Shown piece after piece: positions 24,125-35,212 of a stretch of DNA of 64,000 nt (positions are counted from its first letter, which is position 1; each line of letters starts with the position of its first letter). Location of the stretch: the NCBI GenBank assembly GCA_022410635.1, contig JAJVDF010000002.1:6841742-6905741 (forward strand). The letters are read 5' to 3'. The notes beneath the pieces were generated by a model, which worked only from the letters and a program-made list of their open reading frames with translations, was not told where the DNA came from and did no database searches. Both the position numbers and the translations under genes were made by a program. The DNA comes from Tretioscincus oriximinensis. Its lineage: Eukaryota; Chordata; Lepidosauria; Squamata; Gymnophthalmidae.

Positions 24125-24410
24125 ACGTAGCTAACAGNTTGGATAGCCTCAAGACAGGACTAGACAGGTTTATGGACACCAAGGGTATAAATGGGTACTA
24201 GGATAGATGTCTGGATGCTGCCTCCAGAATGGAGCAATAGGCAGTACTCCTGAAATACCATTTGCAGGGANTCATGAACAGGTGCAAATTTTGNTTTCTT
24301 GTGTTCAGATTGCCCAGGTGCATCTGGTGGGCTTCTGTGTGAGACAGAAGGCTGGACTAGATGGACCCTGGCCCAATCCAGTATGGCTATTCTTATGTTC
24401 TTATGTTTCA
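24125..24410 (+). mobile_element. CR1 3' end fragment
   Basis: Starts at the ORF2 C-terminal words GACTAGACAGGTTTATGGAC, continues through the 3' UTR and ends TATGTTCTTATG. It is collinear with 22010-22286 and carries several ambiguous bases. Confidence 0.88.
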
Positions 24411-26779
24411 TTTTTCATTTCTTAGAGATTAAAAAGTGAGTTAAATATTTGGGGTACATACTTGTGGTATAAGTTTTAAGTTATGTTTTCATATGTTCTT
24501 GGATGCTGTATTGAGGTTGTTGATGATTAAGTTTGAGTTCTATAATATTGTGCTCTTGTTTTTGGGAAACGATACATATGTTATTTTTTTAAAAAAATNG
24601 TATTCAATAAAGGGTAGTAATGCTTAAAAGGGGAGCAGCCTGGATATAACCTTATAAAGTTGTCCTTTGCCAATTGACTTGCCAAATTCCAACACTGTTT
24701 CTTAACTTTTCTCACATATACACCATTCATTGTTTTATTAGCTTGTAAGTATTGTGCATTCATGAAACTTCCTTGACTTCATCTTCAATTCCTGAGTATC
24801 TCCAGAAGCCTTATCATACTGACTGATAAAAGCTTGATAGATGGTTCCTTCTGCTGGTTGGGAAGAAAGAGTATCTCTTCCTTTTTCAAATGTTAAATAC
24901 TTCACCAACAATAATTTATCTAAGAATACGGCAAAGACCATTATTTAATATTATCAGGTATATTTCTTTCCATTAGCATTAATTCCTTATTGTAGTGTCG
25001 GCACTGATAAGTTGTCTAACCTTCAAGATCTAAATGAAACTGTATCCTTTGAGATTTAATGAAGGACAGCTTGGATTGGTGGACAGAATGTCTCCGCCTC
25101 ATCCCATTTCTATCTTGCAGAGATAGTGATGAATGTCTTGCTACAGTCAGCTATATTTCATCCAAACTACTACTCACTTGGGAGACACACCACTCTGCTA
25201 CATAGCTCAAGACAAGCGAACAAGCCCCTGGTAATCATTTTGAGCTGTTTAATGAGCTTTAATCTATATATTATTAATGATGGCTGCCTTTGAACATCAT
25301 GTTTACTTCGTGACAAGGTAGACTAAAAGCCATCCCAAGGTATTCATGTACTCATTTGTTGAATTACTTGGAGCTTTGCTTTATCTAACCCCATGGTTGG
25401 CTTTGGGGTAAGATTACACAGAGAGTCCAATCTGATGTCCCAGAATGCACNAGGAAGTTCTACAAGTGTACGTTTCTCACCCTTTTGTATATACAGTCCT
25501 AACCTCAGGAGTTAATAGAGGAAGGGTTAAATCAAAAAGGACATTCCTGGAGTACTTTTTTCAGGAACTCATGGATTCTGGGCTGTCTATAGCCAAGTAT
25601 GTTTAGTTATCTTAAAGAATTCATTATTTATTGGTTCTACATCACCACTTAATGCCTCGTTTCTGAATTTAAAATATCAGCGAATATCATTGTTGATGAT
25701 TGGTTGCCAATTTGCAATCCATTTGGGGGTTAAAGGCCCTTTCTGAATGGGGTTCTGGAAGGGCCCATGTGCAACTAATCTTACTTTGCAACAAGACCTT
25801 ATCCCATTGCTACCACCGATTGTAACAATACATCTTTACATTCCTATTCCAGGATATAATCAGGAATACAGCCCAGTGCAGAAAAGGACCCTGTTGCCAG
25901 AACATAGATGTTAGTGAGATTTTTAAAAAATTTCTACAGCTCAAGTTTCCCCTTTGGTCACAGTTTTCTGTAAAGCGAGTCAGAAAAACCTTTCTTGCAT
26001 GAACTGGTTAGACAAAGAAGGGACAAAACAGTGCCATTGAAATCTTCACTGCTGGGCCAAACTCAGTATTCAGACTTTAAATTCCACGATGAATCAAGAT
26101 TGTGGTGATATCTGCCATGGGCAAGAGGTTTTTAAAGTTTGCCTCAGCACATTAAAGATGTGATGATAGTTACAACATGCTTAAGAAGGCTTTTTGCATT
26201 GTAATTTCTATACATTCCTTGCAAAAGATACAAAATACTAATTACGTTAGAGTTAATTTTGTTCTGATTCATACATTTCTTAATTAGGATTCTGCATAGA
26301 AGCAGATGGCTGTCTTCATTAAATCATGATATATTTTCATCCAAATGGAACCAGCTGGGTTTCTGAATGCTATAATTTATTTTATACATACACACGTACG
26401 GACATACAGAAAAAAAAGTAGAGAATTAACTGGACAAAAAGGATGCCATGAAGCAAAGCCATGTAATAAACGCATTAAGTGGTTATCATTTGCTGTCCAA
26501 AGCACCCTGATGTACACACAGCTGGCGTGCTTCTGCATCTGGCTCTGCTCATCTGGGTAATAGTTCACTACAAAATACCTGAAAGGTACGTTTGGATCAT
26601 TTGCGCATGCACAGTTACCATATTCAGCATCAACACATGTGTGTCCCCTCCCTTTAAGATGGCAGCATGTGGCATCTGCCCCACAAAAGTGTTTGCCACG
26701 CTTAAAAAAACCCCATGTTCAGCACTCACCCCATGTTACCTTGTCTTCCAACCTCTCCATCTCTTTTCCTAGCAATGTC
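24411..26779. other. Long AT-rich stretch, no gene recognised
   Basis: Minus-strand frames at 24581-24941 are lysine- and leucine-rich and could be a very old L1-like relic, but no diagnostic motif is visible. The rest holds nothing recognisable. Confidence 0.35.
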
Positions 26780-26799
26780 ATTAAATGACAAACCCCATA

Positions 26800-27030
26800 A
26801 GCCATTTCCTAACTATAATCCCCAGCATTCTCTGCGGGCCTGCCTATTATTTCCAAGCATTCTCTGTGAGCCAAGAGTCAATGAGCTGTTCATCTCAGNA
26901 TGAAGTCTTGCGAGATTAACATCCTCATTCAGCATTTATTCGGGCTTTACAAAATGTCTGCTGCTTATTGGCTGAAATGCTGTGGCTACTTGTTCTACAG
27001 CAAAGGACATTTACTGTGGGTGGAATGCTG
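26800..27030 (+). repeat. Interspersed repeat family Y, copy 2
   Basis: Collinear with 6050-6265: AATCCCCAGCATTCTCTGCG, CATTCTCTGTGAG, GAAGTCTTGCGAGATT, TTTACAAAATGTCTGCT and TTCTACAGCAA. Class unknown. A weak relative may lie at about 56345-56420 (GAACTACAATCCCCATGAGG). Confidence 0.6.
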
Positions 27031-28813
27031 GACACACGTGTCATCATGGGACACATTGAAGGTAAAGTCACATTCAAAGTGCTGTATATCTAGCATGGGG
27101 ATTGGGCCTAAGGGGACATTCACACGACGGTTACTTATCTGGTTCTTGGCGCAATGTTCCGACATCTTCACTGCATAGACATACCTCTCAATGGAGGTTT
27201 TGCTAGGCTTTGCCATGCATCCAAAAATGCTTCAATAGAAGAGAAATCTCCTATTGCAGATCTTTTCCGGATGCTTGACAAAATGCCTGCACCCTTCATT
27301 GTACAACTGCTTGCAGCCTTGCTGTTTGTTGTGCCGTTGTGAGGAGACAAACAGCATGAGAAAATGNCAGTCAGTGGGACTACAGGATTGCAGCTGGCTG
27401 AACATGTGCAGCTGTTGCTCCTGCTTTGTTCTTGTCAGCCTCACACCAACTCCATACGGATTCCAGGGTAAGTTTGTCCCTGGAAATTCCCAGCGATATG
27501 TGTAATTGCTTTTAGATGGTGGATTTCATTCTGTTTCCATCACTGTGAACACAGCTATTTCATTGAAGTCTGAATTTGAATCCACATCCATGTGACATCA
27601 GTGGCATGATGTTTTGATGATGAATTTCCAGAATCTACCTAACACTTATGCTTTGCAAAATGGGTCCTAATGAAAGGCACAATTAGAAATGTATGGTGGC
27701 TTATTCCTTTTGTTTTCAAATGAATTTCTGAGAATTGCTTGAGTCTTAGCAAACATATTGTATTTAAAAGGAAAGAAATGTGAATTGCTTCAGGATGAGT
27801 TATCAATGGAAGTATTAAAAAGGACATAGGCAAACAGAACCATTCTATTCTGTGTGACCTCTGTTAGCTTAAAATGACACTTATACTAGCAAAATCTCTT
27901 AATGCTAATAGTAGTGATGAATTCATATCATCCTTTGTAAAGAGAAGTTGAACCGCAGCTGAATTAAATCATCTACTTTTTTCAAACAATATGAACACAT
28001 TCTTTCCCTTCATCTCTGAACTCCTACCCCTGTGATCATTTTCTTCTGCTCTATTTTAGCTGAGGAATAATAAGATGGAAGGTATTCGTTTGAAGCCAAC
28101 ATTTTGAAAACAATTTTTTCCTTATTCAGATTGTGAATAGCAATTATTTTTGGAGAAGGAATTGCTGCTCAGAATGTATTCCATGCCTTCATCGGAGAAA
28201 AAGATTTCTGTAGTGTTTCAAATTGCACTTGACTGTGGCAGAAACAAAATGATGCTTCTTTAGTAATAGAACCAGATAGTATCGTTTCTTCTAACAGCAG
28301 ACAAACACTCTACATCCTAGAAGGACCCACCAGAGTTGGATTTCCTTTGACTCCTCTGTATAGCCAATTCCACACATATTTGCAGAAAGAGGTCTAAGGG
28401 ACCTGGGTTTGTGCATTAAAAACTGCAGCCCCATCTCTCTTGGAACACTCCATATGCACAAGAGGAAACACTGAACAGCCACCCTACTTTGCTCTCCCGG
28501 TAGACTTTGAAATTGAGATCTTCCAACATGCTACTTAACTATGAGATTACAGATAGAATTGATAAATTTAGGAAATGGGAGGTTGATTTGAAACCCCTGC
28601 CACTATCTTGAGGGGGGGAATTCTAGATTAACTATGGAGTGAAGTTTTACAGTTCTGCTTAACAACACACCCTATCTGGCTGATTCCCCACCACCACCAC
28701 CCAGGCCTCCCCATTCAAATCTCAGCTCTCTGCTCTCATTCTGTTACAAACATTAAACATCACACCGGTTTGACAACCCAATTTGGGGCTCTAATTTTTC
28801 CAAATCTAACTTT
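27031..28813. other. Unique sequence
   Basis: No gene or repeat recognised. The overlapping frames at 27154-27505 lack a domain. Confidence 0.4.
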
Positions 28814-29443
28814 GGCTGGATCTGTACAACGCCTAAAAGCGTGTATGTTGGAATCCAAATTGAAAGTTGACCCAGCCCCCATGTTAAGCCTTCAGTTTCA
28901 TAGTGTTCTAAATGCCCACACACTGCTGCCATGCTGCCGGCTGTATCTATTCCTACATGGCAATCTCTGTTTTATCAGCACTGGTATGTCCAAGACTGGC
29001 CAGATTGCTCCTCCTCCTTTTGAGACTGGCAGGGTACAGCAGGGCTTCCCTATTGTTGTCACCTCTGTTACCACTCTCCCACTCACCAAACAGAAGCTTG
29101 ATGTCCTTTACTGGTACTGGTGCCACTCGGGAGGGCAGCGAGAGGGGCATTACTGGGGGGCAACAACGATGATGGAGAAGCCTCACTGCACCATGCCAGC
29201 CTTAAGGGGAAGAGGAGTAGAAGGATGCAGGTAGCCAGGCTAACATGTGAGTGAGGTACCGGTGCCGGTAACTGTATGACGCCCAAGTAGCAGGCTGGAA
29301 GAATGAATTGCAGTGTAGGTGGAGCCAGAGTGCAGTTTATAGTCAGAGTGCCGTTAGAGCGAACTGCTAGGAACTGTGTCGGCAATGAGTTTCAGTCCAA
29401 ATTATACTTTCAATCCCATTTTAGATATTGTGCAGATCCAGCC
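28814..29443. mobile_element. 630-bp inverted-repeat DNA transposon relic
   Basis: Terminal inverted repeats begin GGCTGGATCTGTACAA (28814) and, on the other strand, GGCTGGATCTGCACAA (from 29443), matching at 21 of the first 25 positions. Inside, 29008-29065 and about 29150-29215 are reverse complements around TTTGAGACTGGCAGGG. Several overlapping open frames result from this structure. No transposase is recognisable. The flanks share only TTT, so the superfamily is unresolved. Confidence 0.65.
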
Positions 29444-30197
29444 TTTGTGTCTTTAAATAAAATGCTACCACTTAGATTTTTACTTTATTCTAGGTAAAGA
29501 GAAATGTATCAAGATCAATGCTGTTTATTTACAGTTCCCTGAGTATCAAAAGATCCTTGTTTCTGGGCACATGCTGAATGCTAGGACATTCTCATAACAA
29601 GTTCTCTTATGAGTTTACCCTTTACTTTCATGCACTTTTATTTGTGAATTGATTGGACTGATTTTTAACCATATTATTAGTTATACTAAAAATTGTCATA
29701 AGATCTTAGGAAACCAGGTAGAATCCAGTAGCAGCCCATGGCTACCATTTTCCTGGCCACACCAGCTTCTTCAGTGATCTGGAGAATGAATGGGATCCCC
29801 GAGACAGCAGCTTTAACTTCTTTGCCCACTGTCATCAACCATGGGTGGAAATACCTTATAACTTTCTGCTTCCTGTCCTTTCCCAGCCCCAAATGTAGCA
29901 ACCCCACCTGGGCAGCAGCACCAAGCATTTTATATGCATGGTCTGGCTTTCCAACGGTTCTGAATTGTTCTATAAAATCCATTCAATCAAAGTGAAACTA
30001 TGAAGGAAAGAGAACTTCAAGGCTCAGATGACTAAAGACAAAGGTTCCCAGTCACAGGGATGTGAAAGGGGAGATTTCAGTGGGATGCTATGATGTTACG
30101 TTGCCAAAATTCACCCCTTTCCCAATAATTCTACACTGGCAGTGTGCAGATGTGCTGTGCCGGCATGCTCAGCACAACCAGTGAGGAATCCAGTAAA
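29444..30197. other. Unique sequence
   Basis: No feature recognised. Complementary frames at 29686-29995 lack motifs. Confidence 0.4.
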
Positions 30198-30447
30198 CCA
30201 GACTAATGTAGTGGTTAGAGAGTTGGACTCACATATGGTAGTTTCCCGGTTCAGTTCCCCACTCCTCCATGAATACCAGTTGGGTGACCTTGGGCCAGTC
30301 ACAGTTCTTTAGAACTCTCTCAGCCCCACCTACTTCTCAGGGTGTCTTCTCAGGGAGAAAGCAACAAATGCTATGTGTGCCACCCTATGGTTGGCTTCCC
30401 TGAGACCTTCGGATATAAGTACAAAGAACTAAATAAGATAGTAAATA
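30198..30447 (+). mobile_element. Sauria-type tRNA-derived SINE
   Basis: tRNA-like head with AATGTAGTGGTTAGAGAGTT and GGTTCAGTTCC (B-box-like), body GTTGGGTGACCTTGGGCCAG, CACAGTTCTTTAGAACTCTC, then an A/T-rich tail ending AGTAAATAAG. Best-preserved plus-strand copy of the family here. Confidence 0.85.
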
Positions 30448-31330
30448 AGAGAAAGAAAACTTTAAAACTGGTGCTGAGTTTACTGTGCCACTTATAGTGC
30501 ATGTTAACATGGGATTACCACATAAAAACTGGGAGAAAAGTTTCCACTGCTAATGAATATTGAGGAAATACATTTTGGCCAGGTGCAGCTTATAATGCAT
30601 GCAGATCTGGGGGTGGAGGGTGGTGTCTCTTTTTTACATCCATTAAAGTTTTATCCCAGTTTTTATGAGGTAATCCTTCGGCTAAAAAAAAAGGAATTCC
30701 AGAGCTCATTAGAGATGGGATGAGAACATGAGTGCCACATGTTTGCGTCTGATACTTTGAAACCAACCTAAAGGGCCTTTGCAATTGAAGAAAGAAGAGC
30801 CGCCTTTCCAGTCCTCCTCAAAGATCTTTAACAAATCCACTGGGAAGTTTCTGAAACCAATACATAGTTTTGTAATGCTAAAAAAAAAAATGTAAAATCA
30901 GGTACGCGATCATTACCTCTTAGAATATTTATTACACAGAGGGATTCTTTCCTGCTCTGTTTTTTTTTTTATCCTGCATATGAGCTTCTTGGAAGCTAAT
31001 GAGGTACGTTCCGCCGATCATCTGACAGTCAGGGCAACTCAGGGACTATCAGAAACGGAAAGGCCTAATTTAAAATATGCTAGCTAAGGCCTTGCCTTGC
31101 CTCTGCTGATCTGGGACTGCAACAGCTTCAAATTAGTTCCCGAAGAAGCCCGGCAATAAAGCGGGTGTCATCATGTTTATTGCTTGCCTTTGCTGGGGTT
31201 TTGTGCTTACTGTAAGATTTCAAAGCATGCCTCGTGGTTTCACTGAACTCCTGAACCAGAAACGTAAACTGGCAGGAATTTCCCTATCTCGTTACATGCA
31301 GACATTTTACTCAGGGCTTTTCAGGCACAG
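30448..31330. other. Unique sequence, candidate conserved non-coding at 30880-31330
   Basis: No repeat recognised. The segment after 30880 has unique, moderately GC-balanced sequence with CAAATTAGTTCCCGAAG and TCATGTTTATTGC. It could be a regulatory element, but no evidence beyond texture is available. Confidence 0.25.
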
Positions 31331-31610
31331 GGGAATCAGGTCATAAGCCACCATGTTGCTAATTCTTCCGGAGGCTCCTGCCATCACCTTGCACTTCTGG
31401 AGTAGGCTTTGCACAGGCAGCTCTGGAACAAAATCTGCTGCATTCATCTTCAGGCTCGCAGCACGACTGACAAGAAAAGCTATTGAAGCTGGAGTTGGAG
31501 CACTGGCAGGGCTTGTTTCTACAATNAGCAGATATTCCGTATCTGCTTCTACCATGGGTGAGCACAGAGGTGAAGCAAGGGAGAGAATNTGAATGATTAA
31601 CCCCTTTTTG
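31331..31610. other. Segment with long frames on both strands, unassigned
   Basis: The plus frame 31353-31592 and minus frames 31555-31307 and 31649-31359 overlap. One minus frame is cysteine-rich (CSNSSFNSFSCQSCCEPED). I recognise none, and no splice context supports an exon. Confidence 0.25.
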
Positions 31611-31618
31611 TGCTAGTG

Positions 31619-32150
31619 CATGGGTCAGAAACTGTGGCACTAGAGCCACCTCTTTGGCCGCTTGAGTGTGACTCTGACCTCACCAGAAGAACCACNAGGG
31701 GGGGGGATTTCCCCCATTTTACCTCCCCCAAATGTCTGGAACTGATCTCGGTGGTGTGTCCGTGTCATCCGGACAAGGGGCAGATCCCCAAGAGCATTTC
31801 CGGACATTGGCAGCAAGTGTCTGCATCCTGCCTGATGTTGCACATGCTGAGCTTCAACAGCAGTTTCCAGACTGGAAAATGCTGTTGGCAAGCGGTGCAC
31901 AGCGCCTTCACACAACCACAGGCAGACGGCTGAGTTAGGCAGGCGGCAGTCGCTCACTTACAATGTCCGGAACTGCAAACCTGAAAGAAAAGAAAAAGAG
32001 AGAGACAGAAGGAAGACAGGAAAGCAGGAAAGAAAAAGGAAGGTAAAGGAAGGCTTGGGATGGGGGGGTGGCCATGTGGTCCCCAGTCACCCTGGGGAGG
32101 GGGCGTGGCCACAAAGTGGCTCTCCACTCCAAAAAGTTTGCCCACCCCTG
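31619..32150. mobile_element. hAT non-autonomous transposon with perfect 8-bp target duplication
   Basis: Bounded by TGCTAGTG at 31611-31618 and again at 32151-32158. The left end starts CATGGGTCAGAAACTG and the right end, read inwards, CAGGGGTGGGCAAACTTTTT, a terminus typical of hAT elements. Both ends continue with GAGCCAC...TTTG.GGCC. The interior holds a purine-rich tract (about 31980-32050). There is no transposase frame, so it is a deletion derivative. Confidence 0.88.
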
Positions 32151-32158
32151 TGCTAGTG

Positions 32159-32794
32159 CAGGTCTTTCAAGGCTGAAATGGTGTGTTGCTTGTTTGGGAC
32201 AGACCCATCACTGCCACTAATCCAAAAGCTTAAAATAGGCCTTATTCTATTCAAGAAAGGGGCCAGTTGTCTAAGAATGCCCTCAAGAGACTGGAATATC
32301 AAGGGTGTAGTGCACCAGAACATTCTCTGGTACAGATATTATAACACTAAATTACCATCCCAGCGTCTTGAGGGCACTATTGCACTGACCTACTTTCCAT
32401 CTTCTGCATATGGCTGCCTCCCCACAAAGTTTTTGTAACATGCTGGTACTTACAATGTTAAAATTCTGCACTGACTGATGTCGGGTTTCAGCTGGTTCTT
32501 TCAGCTACAGGATATTCTGCAACAACTAAGCTTTATTCCAAGTTGACTATTGAAAATCCATCACCATCTAGTGGACGGATTCTTAACCATGCAAGTACCA
32601 TGGTTAAGAAAGCCTCCTGGGGAGGCAGCCTATATTTGAGTACTACACTTTTACTTAGCTGCCCCTCTTTCCTCCAGGCACTTCCCTCTACTTAAAAGGA
32701 TTTAACTTGGAACTGCCTAATCACCTCACCCATATTTACACGTCTGCAGTTACTTCCTGTGCTCAGTTTGCTACATGTAGTCTGTCCCTGGCAG
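32159..32794. other. Unique sequence
   Basis: No feature recognised. Confidence 0.4.
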
Positions 32795-32915
32795 TTGTTC
32801 CCCAGCGTCTGCAGAAGTAGACTTGTCTACAAAAGCTCATGCTGACTGCCTTTCTCTTGTTAGTTTCTAAAGTGCTAGATTTTCCAGACACAGATTAATA
32901 TGGCTATTTCTTTAT
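32795..32915 (-). mobile_element. Family Z element fragment
   Basis: GAAGTAGACTTGTCTACAAA is the complement of the core at 42490-42515, followed by TCTTGTTAGTTTCTAAAGTG and the terminal AATATGGCTATTTCTTTA. Confidence 0.7.
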
Positions 32916-34335
32916 GTGTGTTGGGGTTCAGGAAACATTTTTCAGTTGTTGCAGAAGGAGGCCCACCTGCAGGTACCAACATCTGATGGACATTTCAGAA
33001 CCAGGGTGAATCTACTGTAAAAAAAGAAAGAAAGAAACTTATACTTCAGGACTCTCAGTTTGGGCAGACCAGAAGGTTGATCCCATGCCCCCACTCATTC
33101 CTGTCCCATCCTACCCTTAAGTTCATGTGAGTTCGAAACAAAAATGAAGATGCAAACTGGAGCTGCCGTGTGGAGCTTTTACTAGAATTTGGCTACTTCT
33201 TTCCCTTTTAAATGGCAACCCCATTGCTCAAAGGGTTGTCCAGCAGTTCAAGCCACTAGTCAGAACTCTGAAGTTTTAGGCTGCTCTCCCCTGCCCACCT
33301 TGCATGCAACATCTCTCCGTTGAATGTGGAGCCAAATGCATTGAGGTGGGGATATGACATGGGCTCTAGACCCACGGAACACAAGTCAACAGTTATTGTC
33401 CTGAAGGAAACAGAAGAAAAAGCAAAATAATAGACTGTCTAATGTTTCCTGAGGATAGATGTATATGAGTTTTTCTGTGTATGTTTTTAATCTTGGTAAG
33501 AAAGGCAGCATGTGTTATCGATCAGAGACAGAGGTTGCCCAGAGTACCATCCTGTTCAGCATCTCCAGGTATATTAATCTAGCTCCAACAGTGAAGGGAA
33601 AAGACATCTCTGTGGCAGAAAGAAAATGAGCCTTAAGCCTGCAAACTGTTAATTGCTGGGTAAGCACATGCATCCAGCAGTGCCAGGAAATTGCCTTTCA
33701 TACCAGGCAGAGAGAGTTTGCACATTACGTTAATCACATGGTAATTGCAAGTAATTGCTTGAATATGCAAAATTGCTTGCATAAGTCACTACGCCGTGAG
33801 TCATCACTGATTATTGTTTCCTATCACATCCGGTAGATACTTCATTAGCCCAGTTCATACAGTCAGGGGAACCGAGGTATGGCGGGGAAATTCACATGGG
33901 GAGGTTCACTCTGTTGCTTTGTTTTTCTGGAGGTAGGATCGTTGATCATTCATGTTGAAAAATATGGTCAGGCACAGGTATCCCTGGAAAAAAGAATCAA
34001 GCGATTCAGGGGGGCGGGATGGGAGTGTGGAACAGCTACTATGTTTTCAGAGACCTTGGTAACTAAGTAATCAAAGTGACACTTATTAATAGGTGTTTTC
34101 AGTGGAACTCCTTGATAGCTGCCACTTGCAGGTGAATGAAAATTGCTTTCACTGGAGAAGGATCGCTCAGCTGACATGAGTGAATGATGGCCTATCTGTT
34201 TATCCCTGTTGGTCTGCTCTTTATTCAAGCAGTACGGTTGTTTTGTTTGACTTGGGTAGGATCAGACCTCCTTAAAGGGGAATCCCTAGATGAGTTATAA
34301 TCTGAGAGATCAGACATTTTATTCCTGTATTTTTA
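32916..34335. other. Unique sequence, candidate enhancer-like part at 33700-33860
   Basis: Repeat-free. 33700-33860 is rich in homeodomain or POU-like words (GGTAATTGCAAGTAATTGC, AATATGCAAAATTGC) and holds TGAGTCAT, an AP-1 type site, near 33797. Function is inferred only from motif density. Confidence 0.25.
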
Positions 34336-34468
34336 TTTATCACACAATACCAGGATCAGGGGGGATTCCTTGAAACTGATGGGCAGAAGAGTTAGGACAG
34401 ATAAGGGAAAGTATTTTTTTGACCCAGAGGGTCAGTGGTGTATGGAATTCATTCCCAGAGGAGGAGGT
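34336..34468 (+). mobile_element. CR1 ORF2 C-terminal fragment
   Basis: Encodes a decayed KLMGRRVRTDKGKYFFDPEG, the counterpart of KLLGRKVRTDKGKYFFTERV at 21900-21970. It ends where the trinucleotide array starts. Confidence 0.85.
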
Positions 34469-34469
34469 A

Positions 34470-34561
<92 letters not shown>

Positions 34562-34593
34562 NNNNNNNNNNNNNNNNNNNNNNNNNNNNNNNN

Positions 34594-34632
<39 letters not shown>

Positions 34633-34691
34633 TACTATTACTATTACTATTACTATTACTATTACTATTACTATTACTATTACTATTACTA

Positions 34692-34724
<33 letters not shown>

Positions 34725-34777
34725 CTTCTTCTTCTTCATCTTCTTCATCTTCTTCATCTTCTTCATCTTCTTCATCT

Positions 34778-34839
<62 letters not shown>

Positions 34840-34840
34840 G
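34469..34840. repeat. Compound trinucleotide microsatellite with small gap
   Basis: About 90 bp of ATT, 32 unknown bases (34562-34593), more ATT, then ATTACT hexamers (about 34625-34695), TTC triplets, ATCTTCTTC nonamers (about 34736-34780) and a final ATT block. The homopolymeric open frames here are artefacts of the repeat. Confidence 0.95.
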
Positions 34841-34997
34841 ATGTAAAAACACAGTAATACATAGCAAACGAGATTAATATGCTGGATTTCGTATAACAAA
34901 ATCACAAGTCGAAAACTTCCCAAGCATCTAGGACCGTGTGATGTATTTTTTATGTGCTTATGATGATGATGATTATAATTATGATTATTATTTATTG
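34841..34997. other. Unique sequence
   Basis: Short spacer with a GATGATGAT patch. Confidence 0.4.
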
Positions 34998-35212
34998 AGA
35001 GCCAGTTTGCTATAGGGATTAGAGTGCTGAACTCTTACCTGGTAGTCTCTCGGTTCGATTCCATACTCCTCCATGAAGCTAGCAGGGTGCTCGTGGGCCA
35101 ATCACAGTTCTTTAGAACTCTCAGCTCCGCCTACTTCACAGAGCATCTGCTTTAGAGAAAGCAACAGAAAAAGGATAGGATATGAATACTCAAATACGTT
35201 AAATAAACAAAA
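34998..35212 (+). mobile_element. Sauria-type tRNA-derived SINE
   Basis: GAGCCAGTTTGCTATAGGG head, TCTCTCGGTTCGATTCC as B box, CACAGTTCTTTAGAACTCTC body and an AAATACGTTAAATAAAC tail. Confidence 0.85.

Noticed and set aside
24581..24941. L1 ORF fragment on the minus strand
   Set aside because: Composition is suggestive, but no diagnostic L1 motif or poly(A) context could be confirmed.
28770..29385. A 154-codon frame resembling a small protein
   Set aside because: It lies mostly inside the inverted-repeat element 28814-29443 with equally long antisense frames.
34370..34923. Open frames of poly-Leu, poly-Tyr, poly-Ile and poly-Asn
   Set aside because: They are translations of the ATT/TTC microsatellite and its N gap, not proteins.
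34998..35212. tRNA gene
   Set aside because: The tRNA-like head belongs to a SINE; body and tail follow, and similar copies recur in the window.
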